37,778 bases of DNA from a virus. The notes below the pieces were generated by a model. It was given only the letters and a program-made list of their open reading frames with translations. It was not told the origin of the DNA and did not search any database. Position numbers and translations under genes: made by a program. The DNA is taken from the IMG/VR virus record IMGVR_UViG_3300042563_002052, positions 1 to 37,778 of that record. One strand, given 5' to 3'. This document shows positions 7,201 to 16,568 of this stretch, in pieces (within the stretch, counting starts at the first letter, position 1; each line of letters opens with the position of its first letter).

Positions 7201-9410
7201 TCATTAATAAATACTGTTCCAGGATAAGTGTGTACTCTTGTACCTAATGGATAATCTAATGCTACTGTAAAGTTTTCTGTACCTTCTAATAGTAAGTCAG
7301 CTACAGGAGTCATTCTAAATACTGCTGCGCCACCACTACCTAATGCAACTCCGTTATAGCTACCGCTCGTATACCAAGGGCTTAAGTCAAGATCTGCAAA
7401 TTGTGCTGTGTTTGCTATAATTCTTGGATATACCACAGTACCGGCAGGAAGGTTTGTAGCAGTTATAACCCATGCGTATTCTGTGCCCTCATCTAAGTAG
7501 ACAGCACCAGTAGTATTACCACTTGGATTAAACATATTAAATACTGGTATTGGGGTAGTTGAGTTGTCTATGATATCAAAATTTAAGTAAACCGAAGGCA
7601 TATCAGTTAATCTTATTCTAGCATTTTCTGTACCTTCTGTTTTTAGATCTCTTTTTAGTATTATTGCTCCAGCATCTTGACCATTAAAACCATCTATTTG
7701 AGCATTTCCAACAGGTCTAGCTTCAATAATGAAGTCACCACTAGTTCCTTGAGTAAAATCGTCTGCATCTGTTGAAAGATTTAAAATACTCCAAGGAATA
7801 TATGTGCCTGTTGCAACATTTTTTGTTTTTAGTTGAAATACTACTGCTCGATTATTGCCATTAATATCTTCATTAAATCCAGGTACTCCTGCTGTAGTTG
7901 TATCTGGTGCGGTTATAAATGATAGGCTATATGCTTTATCTTCTGTTAAAGAAACAGAAGCGCTAGATAGTCCATTATTCAAAGATAAAGTTAAAGTTTC
8001 ATTACCTTCTGTTATGTAGTCTTCTGCTATATTTATGGTAATAGTACCAATATTATTAATTATTCTAAAATAACCTGTCAAGGACCAAGGGTATACTATT
8101 TCCTCACTACTAGGAAGAGTAGTACCATAATTAGCACCACTTCGTCTAACTTGACTAATATCATCAACAGTAATATTAGTTCCTGTAATAGTATAATTAA
8201 TTTGAGAGTTATCCTCTACTCGGGCAGTAGTTAAAGTAAAAACTATTTGATTACTTGAAGTTACACCATTATTTTCGGGTACTGTTGTTCTATTTACAGT
8301 AACACTGAAAGTAGCAGGGAAATCACTACCAGTATATCCTCGTTCAAGTGGGGTAGTATCTATTGCCAAGACACTCATTTTGTATTGTGCACCTGCCCAG
8401 CTACTATAAGAATTACTACCATAATTCCACAAAGTTCCGGAGGCTAATCCTGGTATTGTATCACCTAACTGTAATGCTTGAGTACTTTGGCTAGTTACTT
8501 TAATGGTCCTAGTTCGTATTGTGCTATTAGTTCCTGTATCTGTTCCACCGTCTACCCTTTGAACCATGGTTCTGTAAATATCAAAAACGCCAAGTCCATT
8601 GCTGATTCTATAATAAATCTGAGATGCTGTAGGTATTAAAAAAGCAGTATTACTAGGTGGGGAAGTAGTAGTTATTGGAAACGATCTAATATCGGCTCCA
8701 TTATAATCAGGTCCTGGTGTACCTGTAGGAGGCGGTACTTGCCACTCTTGAAAAGAGTAATTTTTTAATTGAATATGTATTTTTGCAGAATCATACATAC
8801 ATTTAGCTGTACTGTCAAATACTTGCATACCATATCCGCTGCTAAGTATGTTATTGCTTACTTCTTTATTTGAAAAAAAGTATACTTTTGGTATAGTTGC
8901 TATTGCTTGAGCACTAGTTGCTGTTGCAAACCAACGATCTGGAACTATTGCAAATATTGAAACATAATTTTGACCTGTTCCTGGATAAGGTATAGTATCT
9001 ATCTTAGGATTATTTAATAAGTGTATTGGGCCTGCTCCAGCAGTACTACTGTTTGGTTGATTTATTCCTACATCTTGTGTAAAATACCAAACACCACTGT
9101 CATTGCTGCGAGGTAGTGTATATACAAAAAAACAATCACTAATATTTGGAGCTATATATCGTAACTCGTAAACTTTCCAAGTATCGCCTGTATAATAGGG
9201 TTGATTAACATAACTACTTGGTTGGAGTGGGGCATTATTTGCAAAAGTATTAAACTCATAAGCGTTTGCAGTAACATCTACGTTTTTATAATTTTGCCCA
9301 AAAAAGTTATTAGTACCAGCAACTGATCCGGTAAAATACCAAGGTTTAACATTAGAATCGTCAATAACTAATTCACCATTATTATTATTAAATTTAAATC
9401 CGTAAGTCAT
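4296..9410 (-). CDS. Giant Calx-beta-repeat tail adhesin
   Basis: 1704 residues. The start YGFKFNNNNGELVIDD resembles that of the upstream 106-residue protein and of DUF6453-type phage tail proteins. A related motif (YGMQVFDSTAKCMYDS) recurs near residue 195, so residues 1-300 look like a tail-tip attachment region. After it come about eight Calx-beta-like units marked by NEGGSFTISFSTN or EGTENFTVAL patterns and DTS ends; in known Calx-beta domains such acidic turns bind calcium. Two composite blocks are duplicated: VTYPNATTLSITGGTPN with VVYPSAVSVSITGGTPN, and two Cys-containing YANGSGG(T/S)YT segments. The C-terminus is a different beta domain. The ATG overlaps the upstream stop by 4 bp. 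No signal peptide is present, consistent with a virion protein. Probable role: side or tip adhesin contacting the cell surface. Confidence 0.75.
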   Translation of the reverse strand: MTYGFKFNNNNGELVIDDSNVKPWYFTGSVAGTNNFFGQNYKNVDVTANAYEFNTFANNAPLQPSSYVNQPYYTGDTWKVYELRYIAPNISDCFFVYTLPRSNDSGVWYFTQDVGINQPNSSTAGAGPIHLLNNPKIDTIPYPGTGQNYVSIFAIVPDRWFATATSAQAIATIPKVYFFSNKEVSNNILSSGYGMQVFDSTAKCMYDSAKIHIQLKNYSFQEWQVPPPTGTPGPDYNGADIRSFPITTTSPPSNTAFLIPTASQIYYRISNGLGVFDIYRTMVQRVDGGTDTGTNSTIRTRTIKVTSQSTQALQLGDTIPGLASGTLWNYGSNSYSSWAGAQYKMSVLAIDTTPLERGYTGSDFPATFSVTVNRTTVPENNGVTSSNQIVFTLTTARVEDNSQINYTITGTNITVDDISQVRRSGANYGTTLPSSEEIVYPWSLTGYFRIINNIGTITINIAEDYITEGNETLTLSLNNGLSSASVSLTEDKAYSLSFITAPDTTTAGVPGFNEDINGNNRAVVFQLKTKNVATGTYIPWSILNLSTDADDFTQGTSGDFIIEARPVGNAQIDGFNGQDAGAIILKRDLKTEGTENARIRLTDMPSVYLNFDIIDNSTTPIPVFNMFNPSGNTTGAVYLDEGTEYAWVITATNLPAGTVVYPRIIANTAQFADLDLSPWYTSGSYNGVALGSGGAAVFRMTPVADLLLEGTENFTVALDYPLGTRVHTYPGTVFINDTSKPPEVYSLSVSNQFTNENEILRITITSSLDYAHPVHWNWEGVDLGTSYGEISLADISSMRYYDPETNISGGAQYTNFTPSTQGTFSFPTSGLKSSNLQLAIEFILNNDGVTEQPEYGQLYLRPIGGYTGSINGSTGFFIRDVPIVTYSVAPNVTSINEGGTLIWTITSENVVDGTTIYWQQTGTNTAADYNDNLSYSTINIINNTATITRVVKADAAAYEGPETAGMSLFTYGPGGTIVPLANYPNTVTINDTSVIYQNEVLTISPSLVTYPNATTLSITGGTPNTVFRYGLDNLNYPASLTLDANGSYYNPNAGPGEVVGSHTVYVKFDSTQNTRQASWTVVAAATYALTSSVNSVNEGGSFTISFSTNQAGSFAYTITGVESADINGAALSGSISNGAVLTYNVTADSSTEGTQYFTITLNDRPASAYVTFNDTSTTVYNETVSVTPTSVVYPSAVSVSITGGTPNGSFRFSVNNTNYDSAVYYLDASGNWSNPNAAPGFNPGTYTIYFYFIDNGHTRQTSAWTVTSPAPTYSFYRDQSLRNEGEVITYTVTTTNVANGTRIYWVNYGSTDANDFTSFTDEGFVTINNNSGSFNRQLRNDATTEGEETVWIFFYDNAGYNGDFIGYVGQTTVNDTSTTSYPAAGTFISQSCAAYGTEPYTLNKVYANGSGGTYTESTPDSPTCGYTTPTYTLTSSVGNFGEVNEGGSFTISFSTNRPGNFGYQLANVTSADLNGAPLSGNVSNGSVITYTVTADTTTEGREYFTFTLDNGKASVYVQIIDTSISYPVAGTLLSQACDGNYTRIGTYANGSGGSYTQVIEYNAAYCGYVPPAAGAPLVTSVSVLSGTYYSGDVVEAIINFSGPITANTYLNVRLFAGAYGSLYVPNGTITGGFAPSYGYGGFGENVEMLVGATSAFYTGPGNPGQVYVGNAQISAKTVTAASGGSDRQAYIQSSTFRLETGVSP

Positions 9411-9727
9411 CGTGCCATTACCATTAAAATTGTTCCACGTCTAATGGACGGTGAAATAGTTGGGTTGATTTCGTTATATCTTATTTGTGGGTATCCGCTG
9501 ACGCCGTTATCTATACCCTCATACCAATGATCACCACCGTATAAAGTTATTATTTTTAATTTTAATCCTTGTAAGCTTGCTTTACCGCCTACACCATTAT
9601 AAGTAACATATCTATCGGCAGAGCTGCCTGTTATAAATAGTGTTAAAAACTCAACAAAAACTCCAGCCTCACTACTTGAATCGTAGTAAACATTGCCTAA
9701 AGCATCATTAATCTGCATACCGTACAT
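9407..9727 (-). CDS. Short tail-tip protein, DUF6453-like
   Basis: 106 residues. The opening YGMQINDALGNVYYDSSS matches the start of the adjacent adhesin, so both probably carry the same attachment fold. The rest is beta-rich with no enzymatic motif. It has a good ribosome site (AAGGA, 7 nt before ATG) and a 4-bp overlap with the next gene, indicating translational coupling. It may be a stand-alone copy of the attachment domain or a small capping protein at the tail tip. The family assignment comes from the recurring N-terminal pattern only. Confidence 0.55.
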   Translation of the reverse strand: MYGMQINDALGNVYYDSSSEAGVFVEFLTLFITGSSADRYVTYNGVGGKASLQGLKLKIITLYGGDHWYEGIDNGVSGYPQIRYNEINPTISPSIRRGTILMVMAR

Positions 9728-9736
9728 AAATATTCC

Positions 9737-11092
9737 TTAGGATAATTTACCAATTTTAACTCGTGGCTTGCCGCTGTTACTGTTGTCCCAGACTTCAAGT
9801 CTGTCATTAAACAAAATAAGTCTATTGACAGTTGATGTATTATTAGTATCGCCTATAACTAACTTTGATGCGTCAATAGTGCCTGTTACTATTCTATCGC
9901 TAGTAATAGTATTTTGAACAATTAAACTACCTGGAATATATGTAGTCATTATTGCCCAAGTTGTGACCAATGTATTGGGATCAATACTAGTAGCTTGATA
10001 AACTTTAGCACCATTATAGTTGTTATAACTAACAGTTGCAAGATCGCCGAGTACTGGGCTTCTGCCAATTACTGCAATTACTTCTGCGTTTGTAGGTGAG
10101 GCATCTGAAGAACCTACAGCAGGTCGTTGAATTATATAACTTGCCGCACCTGGTCCTCCGGTAGTACCTAGTGTGCCATTAAAAGAAATGGCTCTAATAG
10201 GATAACTAGTGCTTGCCCAATTAAGTGGGCTTGTTAGAGTTGTACCAGCAACAGAAAGTGGAATAGTTATTGACCACAAAGTAGCTCCAGGAGTGCTATT
10301 TATAGGAACAGTTGTTTCCCAGCCTCCGCCTACTACAAAGTCGATACTACCCCACGTATAAGTACCCGCAGTTGGACGGGCAGGAGGACTAGAGCCGGTA
10401 GTCCATTGGTAAATAGTCGGAAAAGCAGACATTTTGCCAGCAATACCTACTTCACCTTTTGCCCCATTATACAATATAGGCAGTGTAATAGTTTTAGTTA
10501 AATTAGTTACTAAATTACCCGCGCTAACAGTTAGTGTAACTGTTACATAAAGTGCAGTTTCATCAGGAGTTATTGTAATGCTTTCACCTGTACCACTGCT
10601 AGGACTGGCACCTGTAACTACCCAGGCATATTCAGGTGAAGTTATATTTTGCGTTACTGCTGTTAAAGTGGCGTTTAAAGGTGTGAAAACAAGTGATGCA
10701 TTTTGTACAAAACTAGTGTATCCTGAAATATCAATAACTTGTGCAGTAGCAGATATTGGCGTAGCAGTTAACTGATTAGAAACAGTATATACCTCTTCCT
10801 CAATATCACTAATAAAGGCATATTTGACATAATAAGGTGTGCCTGATACAAACGGAATTGCTGTAGCTTGACCATTAGGTAACCCAGATATAGTAATAGA
10901 CAGACTTAATCCATCAAATACCAAGTTGGCATCTGATGGAGTAAAGCCTACTCCAGAAGGTCCTGCTACTGCAGAACACCATACTTTTACTTTAATTAAA
11001 TCATCTCTAACATCGTCTGTTCTAATTGTATCGTATGGGGTATCTAGTTTTAATATTAACGAGTTTACGCCTGGAAATAAGGTTCCTGCCAT
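9737..11092 (-). CDS. Central tail fibre, J C-terminal-like host specificity protein
   Basis: 451 residues. The last 70 residues (NTITSDRIVTGTIDASKLVIGD...RLILFNDRLEVWDNSNSGKPRVKIGKL) follow the pattern at the C-terminal part of lambda J-type tip proteins, where the central fibre forms. The N-terminal half is made of fibronectin/Ig-like beta domains, with a GAKGEVGIAGK stretch near 215. It lies directly downstream of the K-I-J fusion hub. The simplest reading is that the distal fibre portion of J is encoded here as a separate gene. Ribosome site AAGGA. Such proteins usually contact the outer-membrane receptor; the receptor cannot be inferred. Confidence 0.65.
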   Translation of the reverse strand: MAGTLFPGVNSLILKLDTPYDTIRTDDVRDDLIKVKVWCSAVAGPSGVGFTPSDANLVFDGLSLSITISGLPNGQATAIPFVSGTPYYVKYAFISDIEEEVYTVSNQLTATPISATAQVIDISGYTSFVQNASLVFTPLNATLTAVTQNITSPEYAWVVTGASPSSGTGESITITPDETALYVTVTLTVSAGNLVTNLTKTITLPILYNGAKGEVGIAGKMSAFPTIYQWTTGSSPPARPTAGTYTWGSIDFVVGGGWETTVPINSTPGATLWSITIPLSVAGTTLTSPLNWASTSYPIRAISFNGTLGTTGGPGAASYIIQRPAVGSSDASPTNAEVIAVIGRSPVLGDLATVSYNNYNGAKVYQATSIDPNTLVTTWAIMTTYIPGSLIVQNTITSDRIVTGTIDASKLVIGDTNNTSTVNRLILFNDRLEVWDNSNSGKPRVKIGKLS

Positions 11093-11101
11093 GTCTATTC
11101 C

Positions 11102-14100
11102 TTAAACAATTGTTTTAATTTTAATTAAAGCATATGAACTTGCAGCACTGTAGTTATTAGTTTTATCTAATATCCTACACTCTACCTTATAGTCAATACC
11201 ACCCTCAGAAATACGAGGTATTGCTACCTTTTCTAAATCTAGAAAGCCTTGTCCTTGACTTTGTACTTCTGGTATAATTGGTGTAGTATCCCATAAGTCT
11301 GTAGTAACAGTACTTTTGTATAACCTATATGCATAAGCTTTAAAATCACTCTGTTGATTTACAATAGTAGGAGTTGCTACAATATAAGTTTGTTGTAAAT
11401 CTATTGCAAGTGTTGGAGACGCTGCAAAGTTAGTAGTTTTACCACCATTTGTAAACCAATACGTGTCAGACCAAGGACCTACAATATTTCCAGAATTATT
11501 AGTATATCTAGCTCTAATTTTATAAAGAAGACCTGTTGTAAGTTGTTGTACAATAATACTTGAAGAATCTTTAGTACCGTAGTATGATGGAGAAGCTGCA
11601 TCAAATAACCCATTTCCAGGAATCACTTGTAGTTGCACTCTTTCAGCACTTACACTAAGTTTACTAGAGTTAGTATAACTAATAATAGCCGTATTTGTAA
11701 ATGTACCATTAGCAATTGTATCACTAATAGCACTATCACTGTTTACAGAAACAATAGTAGGGGCTTCGTTAATTATTGCACTAACTAAATAATTTCCAGT
11801 AGTTGTAATATTTGAATTATACGCTAAATAACCAGATAAATCTGCTGTGTAAATTTGTGGAGAGTAATCAGCTAGCGTAAGTTTTGCACTAATATTGCTG
11901 TTGGCTTCTATACTTAATACTATTAGTTCTTGTGATTCTTTACTAACTTCTCCTAGCATAAACAAGTCATCAATATTTATATTGTCACCACTTATTAGTG
12001 CTCCAGATAGTGTAATACTAGTATAATATCCTGTTGTAGCTACAGGCGCTAAAGTTTTTAGTGCGCTGCTACCTGTATTAGTTCTAACCCTGATATTGTA
12101 AGTTTTTGCTGTTTCTAAATAAATTTCTTCACTTAAAGTTATAACTGCACTGCCTACTGTGCAGTTGTTAATTCTACCACTGCCATTGCCCCAAAGTGGA
12201 ACATCATGTGTAACTCGTACTAAATCTCCGCGATTACAAACTAAGTACTCAAAGTCTACATTTAATGAAAACATTTCTGGGCGCAACTTTAGCTGCGCCA
12301 TATGCCATTGAGCAATATGCTTTGCTTGAGCAAAATTAGTTACACCAGGTAAGCTAAGTTCTTCAAATAACTCTGCATTACTTTCGTTTTTACCAAGATT
12401 AAACACTCGGTACTCATTTGCTTGATAGCCTTTTTCTTCATCCGCAATAGTAATACGAAATGCATCAGGTATACGAGGAAGTATTTTTGTAGCTTCAAAG
12501 CCCCAGCTATTATGTGGAGTAAAGTGCTGTACTACTCCAGTACGTGGTTTATCCACTACTACTGTCCACTTACCGTCTATGTAGTTAGGACTTGCTTTAC
12601 CAGCTGAACATATATCTTTTAATACATCCATAACACTGGTAACATTGGTTACTACTGCATTATAGGTAAGCCAAGGTTTGGTACTATCTCTGGTATACTT
12701 ATTATTTGCATAAGTCATAGGCTCACAAAATTTATACCAATCAGCTAGTGCGTTTAAATCTACATACTTTGCAGCATCTATAATGTTGTCAGCTACTCTG
12801 TAAGCATTGGCAGGATGCATTAACACATAAAGAAATAATGCTGCAGGATTGTTAGTAACATCTACAGTTTTCCAATCGTTTGTTGCTCTATTTAATACAT
12901 TAGCTTTAGTTTGTACTAAAGCGTTCACTCCCTCTAAACTGCCGTTTATTTTATTAGTGCTTTGCAGTTTAATAAAAGTTCGTGCAAGATGACACTTAGG
13001 TGGATTTTTTACAACACGAATAGGAACTAATTGATTATTAGCGTTTAGTGTTTGTTTATTAAACCCAGTAACTGCATACAAAATTACCTTACTGTAATAT
13101 CTATAATCGGGATCTTCTTCTTTTTCTGTGACGTCGTCGTTTGTTCTAATTACTTGAATAGAGTATTTTGCTCGCGGTAAACCACGCATTTTATAAACAT
13201 AGTTAAAAGCGTCTTTTCTTTGTGAAAAGAATCCGTTTTTGCCAAATATTAACTCCGTACCCATAGAGCCAGCAATATTTAATCCAGCATCTTTAGTGTA
13301 TGTAATAGTCAAAGCTGCTGCTGCTGCACCGCTTCCAGAATTTACACCTTTCATTCTTACTGTATGAACACTGTTAGCTTCAGCATAGAACCATGTTACA
13401 GCTACTTGATCGTAAGCATTTTTAGGTATAGTAATTAAACGAGCACCGTCAATTAGTACTGATCCTTCATCGTCAATAGCTGCTGAGATTTCATAGTATC
13501 CTGCTTCTGGGAAAGTTACTTGTGCAGTTTTATCAAACTCAATGTTGGCTGTTTGACCTGTGTATGACCATCTTCCGTTATTTGTTAAAAATAAATTCCA
13601 GCCTCCCCAACCGCCATAGGGACCGCCTACGCCTGGAAATTGAGCAGTAGTAAATATAGTCTGTGGTGTGCCTGCGGCACCCGAATTATTTACAATTCGT
13701 CCTGCTCCTATAACAATGTCATAATCAGCTGTAGGCATCTGATTACCACTATCAGGATCTAAAATAGCTGCACCCGCTGAATTACGCTGCACTGCTCGAG
13801 TAACAGATGTAAGCAATAATCCTTCTATGGTAGTGCTAGCAGTACTGGCTAAATGTGATACTGTAGAGGTGTCTAAATAATTTACACCAAAAAAGCAAAT
13901 ACTATGAAGCTTTACATATCCATTAGGAATAGTAGGTAGTCTTAGTATTGCGTTATTATTTGTACCTACAAAAGACGCATACGATCCTTGTGTAGATAAA
14001 GTTTTTAAATAAGGAGATGGGTCTGCATACTGGTTATCAGTGGCAGCTCCGCTAAATACTGATATACCACCACCTGGTGCCATAGCAAGTACGTACCACT

Positions 14101-15649
14101 TGTAAAGATTCTGTAAATCACCATTACCATCAGTATAAGTAGGAGCTGAGCCAATAGTAACTTTAAAGGCTGTGTCACTAGGTGTTGGTGAGTTGTAGTT
14201 GCCTAGGTGATAGGCAGGTACTGTTGACCAAGCTGTTTCGCCTTCTTTACGTAGACGAATTTGAACTCCGCAAGTAGCATCACTAATTTTTCCGTCTTTG
14301 GTACTAATTTTGCGCATACCTTCTGGAAAAGTAAATGCTATGTCAATATCTTCAGCAAAATCTGCTAATGTAATAATTGCTGGAGGATTGCCATCTACGC
14401 TATTTTTAACTAATTCAATTTGTGGGAATTGTTGCTCTACGTCAGTTGGATATAGTTTATCAAAGGCATCTAATCTACCGTTTGTAGTTTCTTGAGGCAC
14501 GCCTAACAAAGTGTCTGGTACAGGAGTATCTTGCCCGACGCCAGCTTGACTAGTATAGTAAACTTCGTTTAAAGTTTTTGCACCTACGCGAATGTCATCA
14601 ACTGCTAGTGGGCCGAATCCCCATACAAGGGATAAATGTAATAGGCTAGTATCTGTTAATGTTTCTACGTAAGGCATTGCTCCAAGCATTGCATTCATAC
14701 GCATTTTTCCTAGCACAACTGGAATTGCATTATAGCGATTTGCTTGATTTGCTGCACCACTAAAAGCGTTTACAGGGGCAGAACTTCCTGGGTCTTTACC
14801 ATTTAATGGGCGAATAGGAAAGGCGGCGTTAATAAGCGCCATACCTGCCATATTAATAGCCATAGTACCAACTATTTTGCCAGTTGCAGTAGTAACCATA
14901 GTGCCTTCAGCAACACCTACTCCTGCTTCCGTCATGCCCAAGGCACTGCCAACGTCTGCACCATAATTTACGGCTATATACAATACAACAAGCGTAAGTA
15001 TTAAACGTTGAGTACTTTTACCTTCTGGTACTACTTTATAAACAACGTTCTGTCCTGCTTGTACACGCACAGTACTCCACTCGGATTGCGGGATTTTAAC
15101 GCCATCTAAAAATAAAATTAATTTTTTAGCAAAGTAATCACTAATTTTATATGTATCTATTAAGTTTCGAGATACGTCGGCTAGTGTAGAGCCAGCTATA
15201 GCTAACTCTGTATATTTTGTTTGTTTAAAGGGATGTGGTCTACCTACCAGCATTGTGTTAGCTTGTGTACTATATTTATAGTAACCTTCGATACGTTTAG
15301 ACCATTTTGGACTGTTAACAGACTCTACAACGCTATCCATGCCGTCACGAGCATGAATAAATTTATCTTCCCCAATATAAATTCCAACGTGAAAAGGCTC
15401 ACCTAATATATTGAATACTATAACGGAGCCGGTTTCTGGTGTTTGAACTTGTGACCAATTGTTTTTATACTGATCCATCATTTCAAGAATACGCGTATCG
15501 TATGCCCCTGAATACTCTTCAGTATAGCTGGGCAATTCAATAGCATATTCCTGTTTATAAAATAAACGTACTAATCCCCAGCAGTCAATACCACTCTCAT
15601 CTCTGCCATTTGTGGCATAAGGTAATCCAATATACTTATTATAATTCAT
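11102..15649 (-). CDS. Fused tail-tip hub: NlpC/P60 peptidase + TipI + TipJ
   Basis: 1515 residues. Residues 1-130 are an NlpC/P60 peptidase like lambda K: Cys23 in DCWG, His87 in EPFHVGIYIG and His99 in FIHARD form the expected Cys-His-His set for cleaving peptidoglycan peptides at entry. Residues about 135-285 resemble lambda I, with a ubiquitin-like start (GRPHPFKQTKYTELAIAG) and a hydrophobic stretch (LILTLVVLYIAVNYG, then INMAGMALINAAFP). From about 285 the protein is TipJ-like (IPVVLGKMRMNAMLGAMPYVETLTD), with hub domains and C-terminal fibronectin-like domains. Lambda makes these as K, I and J. The start overlaps the previous stop as TAATG. Role: baseplate hub, cell-wall opening and base of the central fibre. 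Confidence 0.85.
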   Translation of the reverse strand: MNYNKYIGLPYATNGRDESGIDCWGLVRLFYKQEYAIELPSYTEEYSGAYDTRILEMMDQYKNNWSQVQTPETGSVIVFNILGEPFHVGIYIGEDKFIHARDGMDSVVESVNSPKWSKRIEGYYKYSTQANTMLVGRPHPFKQTKYTELAIAGSTLADVSRNLIDTYKISDYFAKKLILFLDGVKIPQSEWSTVRVQAGQNVVYKVVPEGKSTQRLILTLVVLYIAVNYGADVGSALGMTEAGVGVAEGTMVTTATGKIVGTMAINMAGMALINAAFPIRPLNGKDPGSSAPVNAFSGAANQANRYNAIPVVLGKMRMNAMLGAMPYVETLTDTSLLHLSLVWGFGPLAVDDIRVGAKTLNEVYYTSQAGVGQDTPVPDTLLGVPQETTNGRLDAFDKLYPTDVEQQFPQIELVKNSVDGNPPAIITLADFAEDIDIAFTFPEGMRKISTKDGKISDATCGVQIRLRKEGETAWSTVPAYHLGNYNSPTPSDTAFKVTIGSAPTYTDGNGDLQNLYKWYVLAMAPGGGISVFSGAATDNQYADPSPYLKTLSTQGSYASFVGTNNNAILRLPTIPNGYVKLHSICFFGVNYLDTSTVSHLASTASTTIEGLLLTSVTRAVQRNSAGAAILDPDSGNQMPTADYDIVIGAGRIVNNSGAAGTPQTIFTTAQFPGVGGPYGGWGGWNLFLTNNGRWSYTGQTANIEFDKTAQVTFPEAGYYEISAAIDDEGSVLIDGARLITIPKNAYDQVAVTWFYAEANSVHTVRMKGVNSGSGAAAAALTITYTKDAGLNIAGSMGTELIFGKNGFFSQRKDAFNYVYKMRGLPRAKYSIQVIRTNDDVTEKEEDPDYRYYSKVILYAVTGFNKQTLNANNQLVPIRVVKNPPKCHLARTFIKLQSTNKINGSLEGVNALVQTKANVLNRATNDWKTVDVTNNPAALFLYVLMHPANAYRVADNIIDAAKYVDLNALADWYKFCEPMTYANNKYTRDSTKPWLTYNAVVTNVTSVMDVLKDICSAGKASPNYIDGKWTVVVDKPRTGVVQHFTPHNSWGFEATKILPRIPDAFRITIADEEKGYQANEYRVFNLGKNESNAELFEELSLPGVTNFAQAKHIAQWHMAQLKLRPEMFSLNVDFEYLVCNRGDLVRVTHDVPLWGNGSGRINNCTVGSAVITLSEEIYLETAKTYNIRVRTNTGSSALKTLAPVATTGYYTSITLSGALISGDNINIDDLFMLGEVSKESQELIVLSIEANSNISAKLTLADYSPQIYTADLSGYLAYNSNITTTGNYLVSAIINEAPTIVSVNSDSAISDTIANGTFTNTAIISYTNSSKLSVSAERVQLQVIPGNGLFDAASPSYYGTKDSSSIIVQQLTTGLLYKIRARYTNNSGNIVGPWSDTYWFTNGGKTTNFAASPTLAIDLQQTYIVATPTIVNQQSDFKAYAYRLYKSTVTTDLWDTTPIIPEVQSQGQGFLDLEKVAIPRISEGGIDYKVECRILDKTNNYSAASSYALIKIKTIV

Positions 15650-16176
15650 TAAAATAGTCCTGGAAAGTTAGCTGGAGTAAACGTAAAACAAGGAAATGGT
15701 TCACGACTAAGGCTAACCATATTTAAGTCAAATGTAATTTGATCCGCGTTATAAGTAACATTCGTTATTTTGAAACCTGTAAAAGTAGCTTCAACAGTAT
15801 TAGGGCTACTAGCTAGTACTAGATCTATTTGTACACTAACGGGGCTTGTTAAATGAGTACGGATAAGATCAATAGCTTCACGAGTAACAAAGTTTAATAC
15901 TAAACTACACTGCCCTGCTCCTGCTTCTTCTTCCCCTGGCAAAGCTATTTGCATAGGTAAGAAAATATAATCTTTTGAATTACTAGTTACACCATATACG
16001 ATTTCTGCATCTGTTGTTAAAGAAGTAAGTCTATTAGTGTAGCCGTCTGCTAAACGAACAGGATTTGCAGCATCCGCAGGATTAGTAATAGTAACAAGTA
16101 AAATTACTGCTTCAGGTGTTTCTGAAGCAAACATTGCCCTAACGGCTGATTGTGATAAACTATTTAGTCTGCTCAT
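15649..16176 (-). CDS. Minor tail protein, DUF1833/lambda L-like
   Basis: 175 residues. The pattern SAVRAMFASETPEAVILLVTI...DGYTNRL...YIFLPMQIALP...VLASSPNTVEATFTGFKI...EPFPCFTFTPANFPGLF matches DUF1833 phage proteins, including the typical FTP..FPGLF ending. It occupies the lambda L slot between the M-like protein and the peptidase-hub fusion, where proteins form the distal hub. Lambda L has an Fe-S-binding C-terminal domain. Here only one Cys appears in the last 30 residues, so that feature is not evident. The start overlaps the preceding gene by 4 bp. Confidence 0.75.
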   Translation of the reverse strand: MSRLNSLSQSAVRAMFASETPEAVILLVTITNPADAANPVRLADGYTNRLTSLTTDAEIVYGVTSNSKDYIFLPMQIALPGEEEAGAGQCSLVLNFVTREAIDLIRTHLTSPVSVQIDLVLASSPNTVEATFTGFKITNVTYNADQITFDLNMVSLSREPFPCFTFTPANFPGLF

Positions 16177-16565
16177 GGCATCACTTCTAATTTAAGACTG
16201 GTAGACCAGTATCCTGGTGCCATATATTGTAAGTTAAAGAATTCGCCATCACTACCTGGTATAATACGCACATCTATAATTGTACCAAGTATTCGTGGAT
16301 GTGGAAAAGTAAAACGATTAACACCAGCAATACCAGGAATTAACGGCAGAGTAGCGGTAGGTAAATTTTTAATAAAAGCTTCTAATGTTTGTGTTTGTGC
16401 GGTAGTCATTAAAAAGTTTACATTCAATACATTAGGACGCGAGGCCCTGCGTCTTTGCTTCGCAGGGCCAGCATCTGTAGCTGAACGTATAACAGTAATT
16501 CCAACCGATTCAGTAAAGCCTTTTTGAGGCACTTGCGGAAGCGATGCTGGCCATGCTATTGGCAT
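16173..16565 (-). CDS. Minor tail protein, lambda M-like
   Basis: 130 residues. The start PIAWPASLPQVPQKGFTE and the middle RRASRPNVLNVNFLMTTAQTQTLEAFI are typical of short phage tail proteins that sit right after the tape measure gene and link tube to tip (lambda M or distal-tail type). A very good ribosome site (AAGGAG, 8 nt before ATG) and a 4-bp overlap with the next gene place it firmly in the operon. No enzymatic motif. The family call rests on position and overall pattern. Confidence 0.7.
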   Translation of the reverse strand: MPIAWPASLPQVPQKGFTESVGITVIRSATDAGPAKQRRRASRPNVLNVNFLMTTAQTQTLEAFIKNLPTATLPLIPGIAGVNRFTFPHPRILGTIIDVRIIPGSDGEFFNLQYMAPGYWSTSLKLEVMP

Positions 16566-16568
16566 ATA

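Noticed and set aside
1-9410. Diversity-generating retroelement acting on the fibre or adhesin genes
   Set aside because: No reverse transcriptase gene and no template/variable repeat pair with adenine-specific differences is visible in the window; the duplications are ordinary domain or slippage repeats.
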